In this document: positions 1 through 8,646 of the stretch, piece by piece
How positions within the stretch are numbered: the stretch's first letter is position 1
Layout of the letters: the number at the start of each line of letters is the position of its first letter
NCBI GenBank assembly: GCA_051881435.1
Contig: JBJEPW010000032.1
Coordinates: forward strand, 1-64,000
DNA from: Fimenecus sp051881435
GTDB lineage: Bacteria; Bacillota; Clostridia; Oscillospirales; Acutalibacteraceae
Length of the DNA stretch: 64,000 bases
Reading direction: 5' to 3'
Program-made: the position numbers and the translations under genes
The notes under the pieces: generated by a model
What the model saw: the letters and a program-made list of their open reading frames with translations, nothing else
Told to the model about the DNA's origin: nothing
Databases searched by the model: none

Positions 1-27
1 CATAGGGCTATGCCCGCATATGAAAAA

Positions 28-46
28 CCACCCGCTTGGCGGGTGG
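28..46. terminator. Hairpin terminator upstream of spoIIID
   Basis: A perfect 8-bp G+C-rich stem (CCACCCGC / GCGGGTGG) with a 3-base loop. On the + strand it is followed only by a weak ATGTTTA tail. On the - strand the tail is TTTTTCA, so it would work better for leftward transcription or as a bidirectional end. It separates spoIIID from whatever lies to the left of the window. Confidence 0.65.
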
Positions 47-57
47 ATGTTTATTAT

Positions 58-86
58 GAATATTTCTCCTTGCAGGCACATAGAAT
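58..86 (+). promoter_or_regulatory. Sigma-E-type sporulation promoter of spoIIID
   Basis: GAATATT (58-64) is followed after 14 bases by CATAGAAT (79-86). This fits the mother-cell sigma-E consensus known from B. subtilis (a -35 ending in ATATT, 13-15 bp spacer, -10 CATACAnT) with one -10 mismatch. It lies 25 bases ahead of the spoIIID start codon, just behind the ribosome binding site AAGGAGG. In B. subtilis spoIIID is itself sigma-E dependent, so the match is functionally coherent. Start site inferred, not measured. Confidence 0.65.
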
Positions 87-111
87 TAAGTACTGATAAG
101 GAGGGTTTATT

Positions 112-363
112 TTGAAAGATTTAGTTGAGGAAAGAGCTTCAATGCTGGGTGAATATATTGTGGAAAACGGTTCAACCGTACGCGCCGCCGCAAAAGTATT
201 CGGTATAAGTAAAAGTACCGTACATATGGATGTTTCCCAAAGGCTTCAGCGTGTTGACCCGTGTCTTTACGGACAGGTTCGTAAGGTGCTTGAATTAAAC
301 AAAGCACAGCGTCACATAAGGGGAGGTATGGCAACAAAAGAAAAATACTTAGGCAAAAAATGA
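112..363 (+). CDS. spoIIID: Sporulation transcriptional regulator SpoIIID
   Basis: An 83-residue DNA-binding regulator that in known endospore formers acts in the mother cell with sigma-E, switching off early genes and activating the sigma-K programme. The sequence has the family's helix-turn-helix around residues 22-45 (TVRAAAKVFGISKSTVHMDV) and a basic C-terminal tail (IRGGMATKEKYLGKK), and its length is normal. The start is TTG, chosen because AAGGAGG sits 7 bases upstream at 98-104; no in-frame ATG precedes it. A sigma-E-like promoter lies directly upstream. The next gene, ileS, has its own vegetative promoter, so spoIIID looks monocistronic. Identity is very secure. Confidence 0.97.
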   Translation: MKDLVEERASMLGEYIVENGSTVRAAAKVFGISKSTVHMDVSQRLQRVDPCLYGQVRKVLELNKAQRHIRGGMATKEKYLGKK

Positions 364-400
364 ATATCGCTTTATTACACATATATTTTTAATAAATCAC

Positions 401-428
401 TTGAATTTTTACACCGTTAGTGTATAAT
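401..428 (+). promoter_or_regulatory. Sigma-A promoter of ileS
   Basis: TTGAAT (401-406), 16-base spacer, TATAAT (423-428), about 50 bases before the ileS start. The short leader leaves no room for a T-box. Confidence 0.7.
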
Positions 429-477
429 ATTATCTGTTGAATTTTAGGTATATATCACTTGAAAGGTGGACAAATAA

Positions 478-3400
478 GTGGCTGATGAGAAAAATCTCTT
501 TGTTGACCTTGAGCATCAGGTAATGGAGCTTTGGGAAAAAGAGAAGTATTATGACAAGCTTGTCGCAAAAAATAAGGGTAATAAAATGTTCCGTTTCCTT
601 GACGGACCCATTACCGCAAATAACCCTATGGGTATTCACCATGCATGGGGCAGAAGTATAAAGGATATTTTTATCCGCTATAAGTCAATGCAGGGTTACG
701 ATTGCCGCAGGCAAAACGGTTTTGACTCTCAAGGACTTTGGGTAGAGGTTGAGGTTGAGAAAGAACTCGGCTTTGAGACCAAAAAGGACATTGAAGAATA
801 CGGAATGGACAAGTTTACAAAGGCTTGTAAAGACCGTGTAAAGCATTTTTCAGGTATAATAACAGAGCAGTCAAAGCGTCTCGGTCAATGGATGGATTGG
901 GACAATTCATACTATACAAATACCGATGAAAATATCGGCGGAATTTGGTATTTCCTTAAAAAGTGTGACGAAAACGGATGGATTCAGCGTGAGTATAAGC
1001 CCATGCCCTGGTGTCCGAGATGCGGAACATCTCTTTCAGAGCATGAAATGACAGGCTCTTACAAGCTTATGACTCATAATTCCGTTTTCTTTAAGCTCCC
1101 CATAGAAGAAACAGATTCCAAAATCCTTGTTTGGACAACCACTCCCTGGACTCTTTCTTCAAACGTCGCATTGGCAGTTAATCCCGATATTGACTATGTT
1201 GAAGTAAAGGTAAAAAGTGATGAACAAACCTTAATTCTTGCCAAAAATGCTATTAAGTATTTGGGTGATGATAAGGTTGAGGTTATAAGAGCCTTAAAGG
1301 GTGAGGAGCTTGTAGGACTTTATTATGATACATGCTTCCCCGATATCCCTGCACAGGCTGGTATTGAGCATAAAATCGTTGCTTGGGAGGATGTTGCCGC
1401 AGATGAAGGTACCGGCGTTGTTCATATTGCCCCCGGCTGCGGTGTTGAGGACTTTGAGCTTGGCGAAAGACTTGGCCTTCCTAAGGTTATGCCCATTGAC
1501 GATATGGGAATTTATCTTGACGGCTTCGGCTGGATGACAGGTAAAGACAGCCACACCATTGCCGACGAGGTATTTGAACACCTCAAAGCTGATAATAAGC
1601 TTTACAAAGTTGAACCCCATGAGCACAGCTATCCTGTTTGCTGGCGCTGTAAGTCCGAGGTTGTATTCCGTCTTGTACCTGCATGGTATATCAGAACCGA
1701 AGAGTTAAAGCCCAGACTTATGAAAGCGGCAAATTCAGTTAAATGGGAGCCGGCTTCAAACGGAAAGCGTATGAATGACTGGCTCACCAATATGGGTGAC
1801 TGGAATATTTCAAGAAAGCGTTATTACGGTATGCCCTTGCCATTCTATCCCTGCGATTGCGGTCATGTAACCGTTGTGGGCTCCCGTCAGGAACTCCATG
1901 ATTTGGCTGTTGACCCTGAAAAGGTGGACGCATTGCCTGAGCTTCACAGACCTTGGGTTGATGAAATTCAAATTAAATGTCCCAAGTGCGGAAAGCCCGT
2001 TTCCCGTGTTTCCGAAATCGGTGATGTTTGGCTTGATGCAGGTATCGTACCTTTCTCAACCTTCGGATATTTCTCCGATAAAGAGCAGTGGAAGAAGAAT
2101 TTCCCCGCAGAGTGGGTTACAGAAATGCACGAGCAGGTTCGTCTTTGGTTCTATTCAATGCTGTTTATGAGCGTTGTTTTAGAGGACAGAGCGCCTTATG
2201 AGCGTGTACTTACAAACAGCACTGTTGTTTCTGAGGACGGCACAAAGTTCTCAAAAACAGGCTTTATGATTAAGTTTGACGAAGCGGCTGAAAAAATCGG
2301 CGCAGATACCGTCCGTTACCTTTACGCAGGTGCTCCCAACTCCAATGATGTTCGTTTCGGTTATAATTTGGGCGACGAGGCAAGAAGAAAGATGCTTTCA
2401 TATTGGAACATCTATACTTTCTTTGATACTTACGCACAGATTGATAAGCCCGACTTTACAAATTATAAGCCCGATACATCTCTTATGACGCCTATTGACA
2501 AGTGGCTGATTGTAAGAACAAACGAGTTTATAAAGAAAGCAACTGCCAATATGGACGATTACAAGGTTTATGTTCTTGTAAAAGACTTCGAGCAGTTTGT
2601 TGACGATATTTCCAATTGGTATATCAGAACAAACCGCCGCCGTTTCTGGAAAACAGACGACGAGCAGGATAAAATGGTTGCGTATTGGACTTTGTTCACC
2701 GCTCTTAAAGCCTGCACACAGGTTATGGCTCCTGTAATTCCCTTTATGACGGAGTATATTTGGCAAAACCTTATCAGAAAGGTTACACCGAATTGCCCCG
2801 AGTCAGTTCATTTGAGCGACTGGCCGCAGGTAGTTGAAGGCTTTGAGGACGACGGTATTATTGAAAAGACCGACCTTGCCCGTGAGGTTATTGCCGTTGC
2901 TATGCGTCTTCGTAACGAACAGCAGATTAAGGTTCGTCAGCCCTTGTCAAAGATATTTGTTTGCTGTGACAGCGATAAGGCGGATAAAATCAAAACATTT
3001 GAGAAAAATATTCTTGATGAGCTTAATATTAAATCTATTGAGTATATTGATGATGCAAGTTTGCTTGAAGATGAGTTCTTAACTGTCAACTTTAAGGTTG
3101 CAGGCGCAGTTTTGAAGCAAAATGTCAATAAGATGAAGCAGACTCTTGAATCTCTTTCCGATGATGAAATGAAAGCTCTTACCGATGCTGTTATCGCAGG
3201 CGGTGAGGTTTCGGTTCCCGGTTGGGAAGAAAAATTTGACGGTTCAATTTTCACGGTTCAGTCAAAGACTAAAAAGGGTATTGTTTCGGCAGAGTTTGCA
3301 CAGGATGCAGTTGTTGCACTTGATGTCGTTCTTACCGATGAGCTTCTCCGTGAGGGTGTTGTCCGTGATGTAATCCGTCAGTGCCAGCTTATCAGAAAAG

Positions 3401-3612
3401 AGGCAGGCTATCAGGTTGAGCAGCGCATTAAAGCAGCCATTTCTGTTGAAGATGAGTTTATTTTAAGCGCTCTCAATGATAAAAAAGATTACATTGCAAG
3501 TGAGCTTCTTGCAGACTCTTTGGTTATTAACAGCGAAATCAGCGCAGACCTTACCAAGGAGTTTTCTGTAAACGATAAAAAGATTGTTGTATCAGTAGTT
3601 AAAGGAGAGTAA
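478..3612 (+). CDS. ileS: Isoleucyl-tRNA synthetase
   Basis: Class I aminoacyl-tRNA synthetase charging tRNA-Ile in the cytoplasm; 1044 residues, the length of the larger, eukaryote-like IleRS form rather than the roughly 930-residue common bacterial form. The ATP-binding HIGH motif is represented by PMGIHHAWGR (residues 50-59) and the KMSKS loop by KFSKT (590-594). A zinc-type pair CPRCG lies near residue 180, and the editing domain follows with WTTTPWTLSSN. The C-terminal anticodon-binding region (about 690-1040) is intact. The start is GTG with AAAGGTGG upstream. A sigma-A promoter precedes it, but there is no T-box leader. The DUF1858 gene follows after 2 bases. Confidence 0.96.
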   Translation: MADEKNLFVDLEHQVMELWEKEKYYDKLVAKNKGNKMFRFLDGPITANNPMGIHHAWGRSIKDIFIRYKSMQGYDCRRQNGFDSQGLWVEVEVEKELGFETKKDIEEYGMDKFTKACKDRVKHFSGIITEQSKRLGQWMDWDNSYYTNTDENIGGIWYFLKKCDENGWIQREYKPMPWCPRCGTSLSEHEMTGSYKLMTHNSVFFKLPIEETDSKILVWTTTPWTLSSNVALAVNPDIDYVEVKVKSDEQTLILAKNAIKYLGDDKVEVIRALKGEELVGLYYDTCFPDIPAQAGIEHKIVAWEDVAADEGTGVVHIAPGCGVEDFELGERLGLPKVMPIDDMGIYLDGFGWMTGKDSHTIADEVFEHLKADNKLYKVEPHEHSYPVCWRCKSEVVFRLVPAWYIRTEELKPRLMKAANSVKWEPASNGKRMNDWLTNMGDWNISRKRYYGMPLPFYPCDCGHVTVVGSRQELHDLAVDPEKVDALPELHRPWVDEIQIKCPKCGKPVSRVSEIGDVWLDAGIVPFSTFGYFSDKEQWKKNFPAEWVTEMHEQVRLWFYSMLFMSVVLEDRAPYERVLTNSTVVSEDGTKFSKTGFMIKFDEAAEKIGADTVRYLYAGAPNSNDVRFGYNLGDEARRKMLSYWNIYTFFDTYAQIDKPDFTNYKPDTSLMTPIDKWLIVRTNEFIKKATANMDDYKVYVLVKDFEQFVDDISNWYIRTNRRRFWKTDDEQDKMVAYWTLFTALKACTQVMAPVIPFMTEYIWQNLIRKVTPNCPESVHLSDWPQVVEGFEDDGIIEKTDLAREVIAVAMRLRNEQQIKVRQPLSKIFVCCDSDKADKIKTFEKNILDELNIKSIEYIDDASLLEDEFLTVNFKVAGAVLKQNVNKMKQTLESLSDDEMKALTDAVIAGGEVSVPGWEEKFDGSIFTVQSKTKKGIVSAEFAQDAVVALDVVLTDELLREGVVRDVIRQCQLIRKEAGYQVEQRIKAAISVEDEFILSALNDKKDYIASELLADSLVINSEISADLTKEFSVNDKKIVVSVVKGE

Positions 3613-3614
3613 AA

Positions 3615-3824
3615 ATGTTTCAGGTTACTAAAGATATGAATATCGGCGAAATTCTCGATAATGCAAGAGAAACAGTCCCGTTCTTCCTTAATTTGGGAAT
3701 GCACTGCCTCGGTTGCCCATCAGCAAGAGGCGAAACAGTTGAGCAGGCTTGTATGGTTCACGGTGTTGACCCTGACGAGTTTGTGAAAGAAATCAACGAA
3801 TTTCTCAAAAATAATAAGGAATAA
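3615..3824 (+). CDS. DUF1858 domain protein
   Basis: A 69-residue protein matching the DUF1858 family, a small helical domain of unknown role that also occurs fused to hybrid-cluster or redox proteins. Visible hallmarks are the N-terminal VTKDMNIGEIL and a central GMHCLGCPSARGETVEQAC segment with a CxxC pair and a third cysteine, which could bind metal or form a disulfide. It starts 2 bases after the ileS stop, with AAAGGAG within the ileS end as its ribosome binding site, so it is co-transcribed with ileS. A strong hairpin terminator follows immediately. Function unknown; a redox or metal-related role is inference only. Confidence 0.85.
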   Translation: MFQVTKDMNIGEILDNARETVPFFLNLGMHCLGCPSARGETVEQACMVHGVDPDEFVKEINEFLKNNKE

Positions 3825-3833
3825 GAATTTTGA

Positions 3834-3870
3834 GGGCGTAACATAAATTTTGTGTTACGCCCCCGTTTTT
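3834..3870 (+). terminator. Rho-independent terminator or attenuator before trmK
   Basis: A 10-bp perfect stem GGGCGTAACA / TGTTACGCCC (3834-3843 with 3853-3862), 9-base loop, then CCGTTTTT. It ends the ileS-DUF1858 transcript. The trmK start codon lies only 12 bases downstream, leaving no room for a separate promoter. Confidence 0.85.
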
Positions 3871-3882
3871 CTACGGTGCTTT

Positions 3883-4566
3883 ATGTTAAAACTTACAAAT
3901 CGTTTACAGCTTGTTGCTGATTGTGTAAAACCGTGCGTTTGTATGGCGGATATAGGAACAGACCACGCGTATTTGCCTGTTTGGTGCTTACAAAACGGTA
4001 AAGCAAAGTCAGCCGTAGCCGCCGATATAAACCCAAAACCATTGTCAAACGCTAAAAAAACCGTTGAGGAATACGAGCTTAATGACAAAATCACACTTCG
4101 TTTATCCGATGGGCTGAAAAATATTTCACCTGACGAGGTGCAGGAGATTGTCGTCGCAGGAATGGGCGGTAATCAAATTGCCGATATGATTATTGGAACC
4201 CCGTGGCTTCGTGATGAGAATAAACATCTTGTTCTCCAGCCAATGACGCATTTTGAAGATGTGCGCCGTGCTCTCTGCGAAAACGGATTTTTTATCGAAT
4301 CCGAACAGACAACCGCAGAGGGCGAGCGCTTGTATCTCGTAATATCTGCCCGTTTTGCCGATAAAAAGTGCGTTTATCCCGATTGGTATTATTATGCAGG
4401 GGAGTTACCTCGCGGAAGCGGTGAAACTGATATTTTGTTTTTAAAAAAGGTTATTACACGCTTGCAAAAGCGCGCAGATGCAATAAAAAAATCGGATAAT
4501 CAAGAGTCAAATAAATTGTTCACAATTATTGAGGAAATCGAAAATGAATGTAGGAAAAATTTATGA
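3883..4566 (+). CDS. trmK: tRNA (adenine(22)-N(1))-methyltransferase TrmK
   Basis: A 227-residue Rossmann-fold methyltransferase that, in the B. subtilis family (YqfN, COG2384), places m1A at position 22 of tRNAs. The SAM-binding start VCMADIGTDHAYLP is near residues 20-35, and the catalytic-region signature VVAGMGGNQIADMI near residues 95-110. The ATG at 3883 fits the family N-terminus (LTNRLQLVADCV); an in-frame TTG at 3850 lies inside the terminator stem and is unlikely. No clear ribosome binding site precedes the ATG. It overlaps nif3 by 23 bases, the same trmK-nif3 pairing seen across Firmicutes. Confidence 0.93.
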   Translation: MLKLTNRLQLVADCVKPCVCMADIGTDHAYLPVWCLQNGKAKSAVAADINPKPLSNAKKTVEEYELNDKITLRLSDGLKNISPDEVQEIVVAGMGGNQIADMIIGTPWLRDENKHLVLQPMTHFEDVRRALCENGFFIESEQTTAEGERLYLVISARFADKKCVYPDWYYYAGELPRGSGETDILFLKKVITRLQKRADAIKKSDNQESNKLFTIIEEIENECRKNL

Positions 4567-5284
4567 TTACATAGATAGTATTGCTCCTTTCTCTGCGCAG
4601 GAGGAGTGGGACAACAGTGGCTTGCAGGTTGGTTCCCGAGACCAAGATGTCAAAAAAGTTCTTGTAGGGTTAGATGCAACCGCGGAGTTGGTAGAAGAAG
4701 CAAAGTTGAAACAATGTGATTTAATTATTTCTCACCATCCGTTTATTTTTAATGCCGTTAAAAGCTTTGTTGAGCCTTCTCCTGCATTTCTTGCGGCAAA
4801 GTATAATATTTCCGTTATTTCGGCTCATACTTCCTTTGATTGCGCTGTCGGTGGAGTAAATGATGTTCTTGCAGAGCTGGTTGGAGTATATAACACGAAG
4901 CTTTCCGAAAATAAGCTTTTCCGTATCGGTAGAACCGATAGTAAAACAGTACGAGATTTTGCACAAACCGTAAAAAATACTTTAAATGCAGATGTTTTCT
5001 GCTCTTTGCCCGAAAAGGAAATTAAAACTGTAGCAGTTTGCGGTGGCTCTGCCGCAGAGTATATAGAAGCGGCAAAAAATGAGGGCGCAGATGTGTTTTT
5101 AACGGGTGAGGTTAAGCATCACGAAATTTTGGACGCCTGTGATTTGGATATTGCAGTAGTTTGTTCAGGGCATTTTGAAACCGAAGCACCCTCAATGCGT
5201 GTGCTTACAGAAAGACTTCAAAAGCAGTTTCCCGAAATTACATTTATTTTGTCTGAGCAAACCTCTCCGATTTATCATATTTAA
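4544..5284 (+). CDS. Nif3-like dinuclear metal centre protein
   Basis: Nif3/YqfO family protein (GTP cyclohydrolase I type 2 / NIF3), 246 residues, the short form without the central PII-like insertion found in B. subtilis YqfO. Metal ligands are visible as SHHP (H64, H65) and a C-terminal SGHFETE. The family forms a hexameric toroid holding two metals per subunit; its cellular reaction is still uncertain. The ATG at 4544 is chosen over an upstream in-frame start because GAGG lies 9 bases ahead of it. The first 23 bases overlap trmK, so the two are translationally coupled, and rqcH follows 17 bases later. Confidence 0.92.
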   Translation: MNVGKIYDYIDSIAPFSAQEEWDNSGLQVGSRDQDVKKVLVGLDATAELVEEAKLKQCDLIISHHPFIFNAVKSFVEPSPAFLAAKYNISVISAHTSFDCAVGGVNDVLAELVGVYNTKLSENKLFRIGRTDSKTVRDFAQTVKNTLNADVFCSLPEKEIKTVAVCGGSAAEYIEAAKNEGADVFLTGEVKHHEILDACDLDIAVVCSGHFETEAPSMRVLTERLQKQFPEITFILSEQTSPIYHI

Positions 5285-5301
5285 AGAAAAAGGATAATAA
5301 A

Positions 5302-7053
5302 ATGGCACTTGACGGAATTACATTAGGACTTATAAAAAAAGAGCTTGAAAGCTATATTATCGGTGCAAAGGTGGAAAAAATACATCAGCCCTTAAAAAAC
5401 GAGCTGGTGTTTATTTTCCGTACCCGAAACGGCGCTTACAGGCTGTTTTTTTCTTGTGACGGTCAAAGTCCCCGAGTTCATTTGACAAGGTATTCACCTG
5501 AAAATCCGAAAGTTCCGCCCATGCTTTGTATGCTTTTCAGAAAACGGCTTGTTGGAGCAGTTTTAAAATCAATCCGTCAGGTGCGCAATGACAGAATACT
5601 GATTTTTGACTTTGACGGCTCAACCGAAATCGGCGATAAAACCGAGTATCACTTAATATGTGAAATAATGTCTCAAAAAAGTAATATAATTCTTTGCGAT
5701 AAGGATTATGTAATTCTTGATGCCGTTAAGAGAGTTGACGAAACGAAATCTTCTGTCAGGGAAATTTTACCGGGGCTTAAATATGAACAACCGCCTTTTC
5801 AGGAAAAAGCAGACCTCTTGAATGATAATCTCGCGGAGATTTCAAAGAAAATATGCAATTCAAGCGGTAAAATGCTCTCAAAAGCAATTCTTGACTGTGT
5901 CGAGGGAATTTCGCCCATAGTTGCCCGTGAAATCGCGTACAGAACAGTTTTCGGCGATAAGCAATGTGATAATCTTTCAACACTTGAAAGTGAAAGGCTG
6001 TTTAATGAATTACAAATTATAAAAAATGAAATTATGGGTAACAACTCACCTCAAATGCTTTTGCGTGAGGATAATACGCCCTTTGATTTTTCTTTTACCG
6101 ATATAAGGCAGTACGGCAACTCTTTAATAAAGAAAAACTATGATACTTATTCCGAATTGCTTGATGATTTCAGTTTTGAGCGTGACAGGCAATTAAGAGT
6201 AAAGCACCGTGCCGCCGATTTGTTTAAAATTCTTAACAACGCAGTAGAGCGAACTTCAAGAAAGATTAACAACAGGCGAGCAGAGCTTGAAAAAAGCGAA
6301 AACCGTGAAATTTTGCGCATTTATGCCGAGTTGATTACTGCTAATCAATATAAACTTACAGAAAAATCTTCTGAATATGTTGTTGATAACTATTATGACA
6401 ATAACAATTCAATTACAATCCCTGCAAATCCCGCTTTAACTGCACAGCAAAATGCACAAAAGTATTATAAAGAATATAAAAAAGCGGCAAACGCCGAAAA
6501 AATGCTCCATGATTTAATTACAGAAGGGGAGCAGGAGCTTGTTTATCTCGATTCTGTTATTGATAATCTGTCGCGAGCATACACAGATAAGGAAATATCT
6601 GAAATTCGCGAAGAACTTGAAAAGGGCGGATATATAAAGTCAAAGCACGGAATAAAAGGCAAAAAAGAAAAGCCCTTGCCGCCTTTGAAGTTTTTGTCAA
6701 GTGATGGGTTTCAAATACTCGTTGGCAGAAACAATATTCAAAACGATGCTCTCACATTAAAAACCGCAAAAAACTATGATATGTGGCTGCATGTTCAAAA
6801 GCAATCAGGCTCACATACAATAATTATTTCGGATAAAAAAGAAATCAGCGAAACGGCAATTTATGAGGCCGCCTGCCTTGCCGCATATCACAGTAAATCT
6901 GCCGATTCTTCTTCCGTAGCGGTTGATTACACTCTTGCGAAAAATGTAAAAAAGCCAAACGGTGCAAAGCCGGGAAAGGTTATTTATAATACTTATAACA
7001 CCGTATATGTAACGCCCACAAGAGAAACTGTCGAAAAACTGCAAATAAAATAA
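5302..7053 (+). CDS. rqcH: Rqc2-homolog RqcH (NFACT family)
   Basis: A 583-residue NFACT protein (NFACT-N domain, helix-hairpin-helix, coiled-coil about 290-430, C-terminal NFACT-R). In B. subtilis RqcH binds obstructed 50S subunits and recruits tRNA-Ala to add C-terminal alanine tails that mark stalled chains for degradation. The N-terminus (MALDGITLGLIKKELE) and the C-terminal DMWLHVQKQSGSHT signature near residue 494 are diagnostic. Older annotations call it fibronectin-binding protein FbpA. RBS AAAGGAT; ATG start. It ends the trmK-nif3-rqcH operon at a strong terminator. Confidence 0.95.
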   Translation: MALDGITLGLIKKELESYIIGAKVEKIHQPLKNELVFIFRTRNGAYRLFFSCDGQSPRVHLTRYSPENPKVPPMLCMLFRKRLVGAVLKSIRQVRNDRILIFDFDGSTEIGDKTEYHLICEIMSQKSNIILCDKDYVILDAVKRVDETKSSVREILPGLKYEQPPFQEKADLLNDNLAEISKKICNSSGKMLSKAILDCVEGISPIVAREIAYRTVFGDKQCDNLSTLESERLFNELQIIKNEIMGNNSPQMLLREDNTPFDFSFTDIRQYGNSLIKKNYDTYSELLDDFSFERDRQLRVKHRAADLFKILNNAVERTSRKINNRRAELEKSENREILRIYAELITANQYKLTEKSSEYVVDNYYDNNNSITIPANPALTAQQNAQKYYKEYKKAANAEKMLHDLITEGEQELVYLDSVIDNLSRAYTDKEISEIREELEKGGYIKSKHGIKGKKEKPLPPLKFLSSDGFQILVGRNNIQNDALTLKTAKNYDMWLHVQKQSGSHTIIISDKKEISETAIYEAACLAAYHSKSADSSSVAVDYTLAKNVKKPNGAKPGKVIYNTYNTVYVTPTRETVEKLQIK

Positions 7054-7083
7054 AAATCGGGAAGCGTGGATGCTTCCCGATTT
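7054..7083. terminator. Bidirectional terminator between rqcH and DUF378 gene
   Basis: A 12-bp perfect stem AAATCGGGAAGC / GCTTCCCGATTT with a 6-base loop. It lies between convergent genes and has A/T flanks suiting both directions. Confidence 0.85.
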
Positions 7084-7090
7084 CCTTTGT

Positions 7091-7309
7091 TCAGTTGTCT
7101 TCATTAGTTGAAAGCACTTCATTTTCGCGGAAAAACAGTGACAAGCACCAAATTCCTGCAAGAGCAATAACTGTATAGATAATCCGGCTGATAATTGCAC
7201 CTTGTCCGCCGAATATCCAGGCAACGATGTCAAACTGAAAAAGACCGATTGAGCCCCAGTTGATTGCACCGATTATAACAAGAATTAAAGAAATTCTGTC
7301 AAGCATCAT
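7091..7309 (-). CDS. DUF378 small membrane protein
   Basis: A 72-residue DUF378 (YuzA-like) protein with two hydrophobic helices: LILVIIGAINWGSIGLF, carrying the family's hallmark GAINWG, and a second around IIYTVIALAGIWCLSLFF. No catalytic residues are apparent; role unknown, presumably integral membrane. The ATG at 7309 is chosen because AAGGAG lies 5 bases ahead; an in-frame GTG at 7315 would overlap the Shine-Dalgarno sequence. It lies downstream of metK on the same strand with 131 bases between them, so it could be read from the metK transcript or its own promoter. Confidence 0.88.
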   Translation of the reverse strand: MMLDRISLILVIIGAINWGSIGLFQFDIVAWIFGGQGAIISRIIYTVIALAGIWCLSLFFRENEVLSTNEDN

Positions 7310-7440
7310 TTTCACTCCTTAATAACAGCATTTTTTCAAGGTAAAGCCGGCATCTTTCTTTCCGGCCTCATCTTATCTGCACGATTATTATGAGTAATTT
7401 TGCTGACAATTATACGAATTTCAAATTGGAAAAATTCAAA

Positions 7441-8631
7441 TTATTTTAAATTTGCTTTTTCTTTTAAAATTTCGACTTTGTCTGTTTTCTCCCATTTAAC
7501 ATCAATATCGGTTCTGCCGACGTGACCGTAAGCTGAAAGCTGTTTATAAATGGGTTTACGAAGTTCAAGCGTATCAATTATTGCGGCAGGACGCAAATCA
7601 AAAACTTCATTGACAATGTCTGCAAGCAAGCTATCCTTGATTTTTCCCGTACCGAAAGTATCCACCATAACGGAAACAGGTTTTGCAACGCCGATTGCGT
7701 ATGCTAACTGTATTTCACATTTCTTTGCAAGTCCCGCTGCAACAATGTTTTTGGCAACATATCTTGCGGCATATGCGGCAGAACGGTCAACCTTTGTGGG
7801 ATCCTTGCCCGAAAAAGCACCGCCACCGTGGCGTGAGTATCCGCCGTATGTATCAACTATAATTTTTCTGCCTGTAAGACCGCTGTCACCGGCAGGGCCG
7901 CCGATTACAAAACGCCCTGTGGGGTTAATGAATATTTTTGTGTTTTCATCAATAAGATTTGCAGGAATTATGGGATTTATAACATATTTTTTAATATCGT
8001 CACGAATTTTTTCAAGGGAAACATCTGCACTGTGCTGTGAGGATACAACGATGGCGTCAATCCTTACAGGCTTTCTCTCGTCGTCATATTCAACAGTTAC
8101 TTGTGTTTTACCGTCGGGACGAAGATAGGGAAGAGTGCCGTCTTTTCTAACCTTTGTGAGCTGAACCGAGAGCTTATTTGCCATTGAAATGGGCATGGGC
8201 ATAAGTTCAGGCGTTTCATCACATGCAAAGCCGAACATCATACCCTGGTCACCTGCACCGTTAAGGTTATATGCGTCGTTATCGCCGTCTTTAATTTCAA
8301 GTGATTTATCAACACCCAAAGCAATATCGGAGGACTGCTTGTCCAGAGCCACAAGAACAGCGCAGGTGTTGCCGTCAAAGCCTTTTTCACTGCTGTCATA
8401 ACCGATTTCGCAAATAGTTGAGCGTACAATTTCGGGGATGTTTACATTTGCTTTTGACGTAATTTCGCCCATTACCATAACCTGACCTGTTGTGCAGGTT
8501 GTTTCGCAGGCAACGCGTGACTGACAGTCCTGCGCTATCATTGCGTCAAGAATTGAATCAGAAATACGGTCACAAATTTTATCGGGATGCCCCTCTGTTA
8601 CCGATTCTGATGTAAAAAGAAATTTTGCCAT
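7441..8631 (-). CDS. metK: S-adenosylmethionine synthase
   Basis: Methionine adenosyltransferase, 396 residues (normal length), making SAM from methionine and ATP. Diagnostic segments: SVTEGHPDKICDRISDSI near the N-terminus, GAGDQGMMFG in the middle, and FVIGGPAGDSGLTGRK. ATG start with GGAGG 8 bases upstream. Expression is controlled by a SAM-I riboswitch and terminator directly upstream, a product-feedback loop. SAM feeds the many methyltransferases nearby (trmK, prmC, rsmB, rlmN). Confidence 0.98.
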   Translation of the reverse strand: MAKFLFTSESVTEGHPDKICDRISDSILDAMIAQDCQSRVACETTCTTGQVMVMGEITSKANVNIPEIVRSTICEIGYDSSEKGFDGNTCAVLVALDKQSSDIALGVDKSLEIKDGDNDAYNLNGAGDQGMMFGFACDETPELMPMPISMANKLSVQLTKVRKDGTLPYLRPDGKTQVTVEYDDERKPVRIDAIVVSSQHSADVSLEKIRDDIKKYVINPIIPANLIDENTKIFINPTGRFVIGGPAGDSGLTGRKIIVDTYGGYSRHGGGAFSGKDPTKVDRSAAYAARYVAKNIVAAGLAKKCEIQLAYAIGVAKPVSVMVDTFGTGKIKDSLLADIVNEVFDLRPAAIIDTLELRKPIYKQLSAYGHVGRTDIDVKWEKTDKVEILKEKANLK

Positions 8632-8646
8632 AGTATCTTCGCCTCC

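Noticed and set aside
364..477. Possible T-box leader in front of ileS
   Set aside because: The promoter lies only about 50 bases from the start codon and neither a T-box sequence nor a terminator is present.
3850..3882. TTG at 3850 as the trmK start
   Set aside because: It lies inside the terminator loop and stem, has no ribosome binding site, and adds residues foreign to the family N-terminus.
7346..7366. Hairpin GCCGG/CCGGC after metK as a terminator
   Set aside because: Only a 5-bp stem with no T-run directly after it; too weak to list as a feature.
7550..8128. Long open frame antisense to metK
   Set aside because: It is a codon-usage shadow of the strongly conserved metK; no start signal or recognisable protein.
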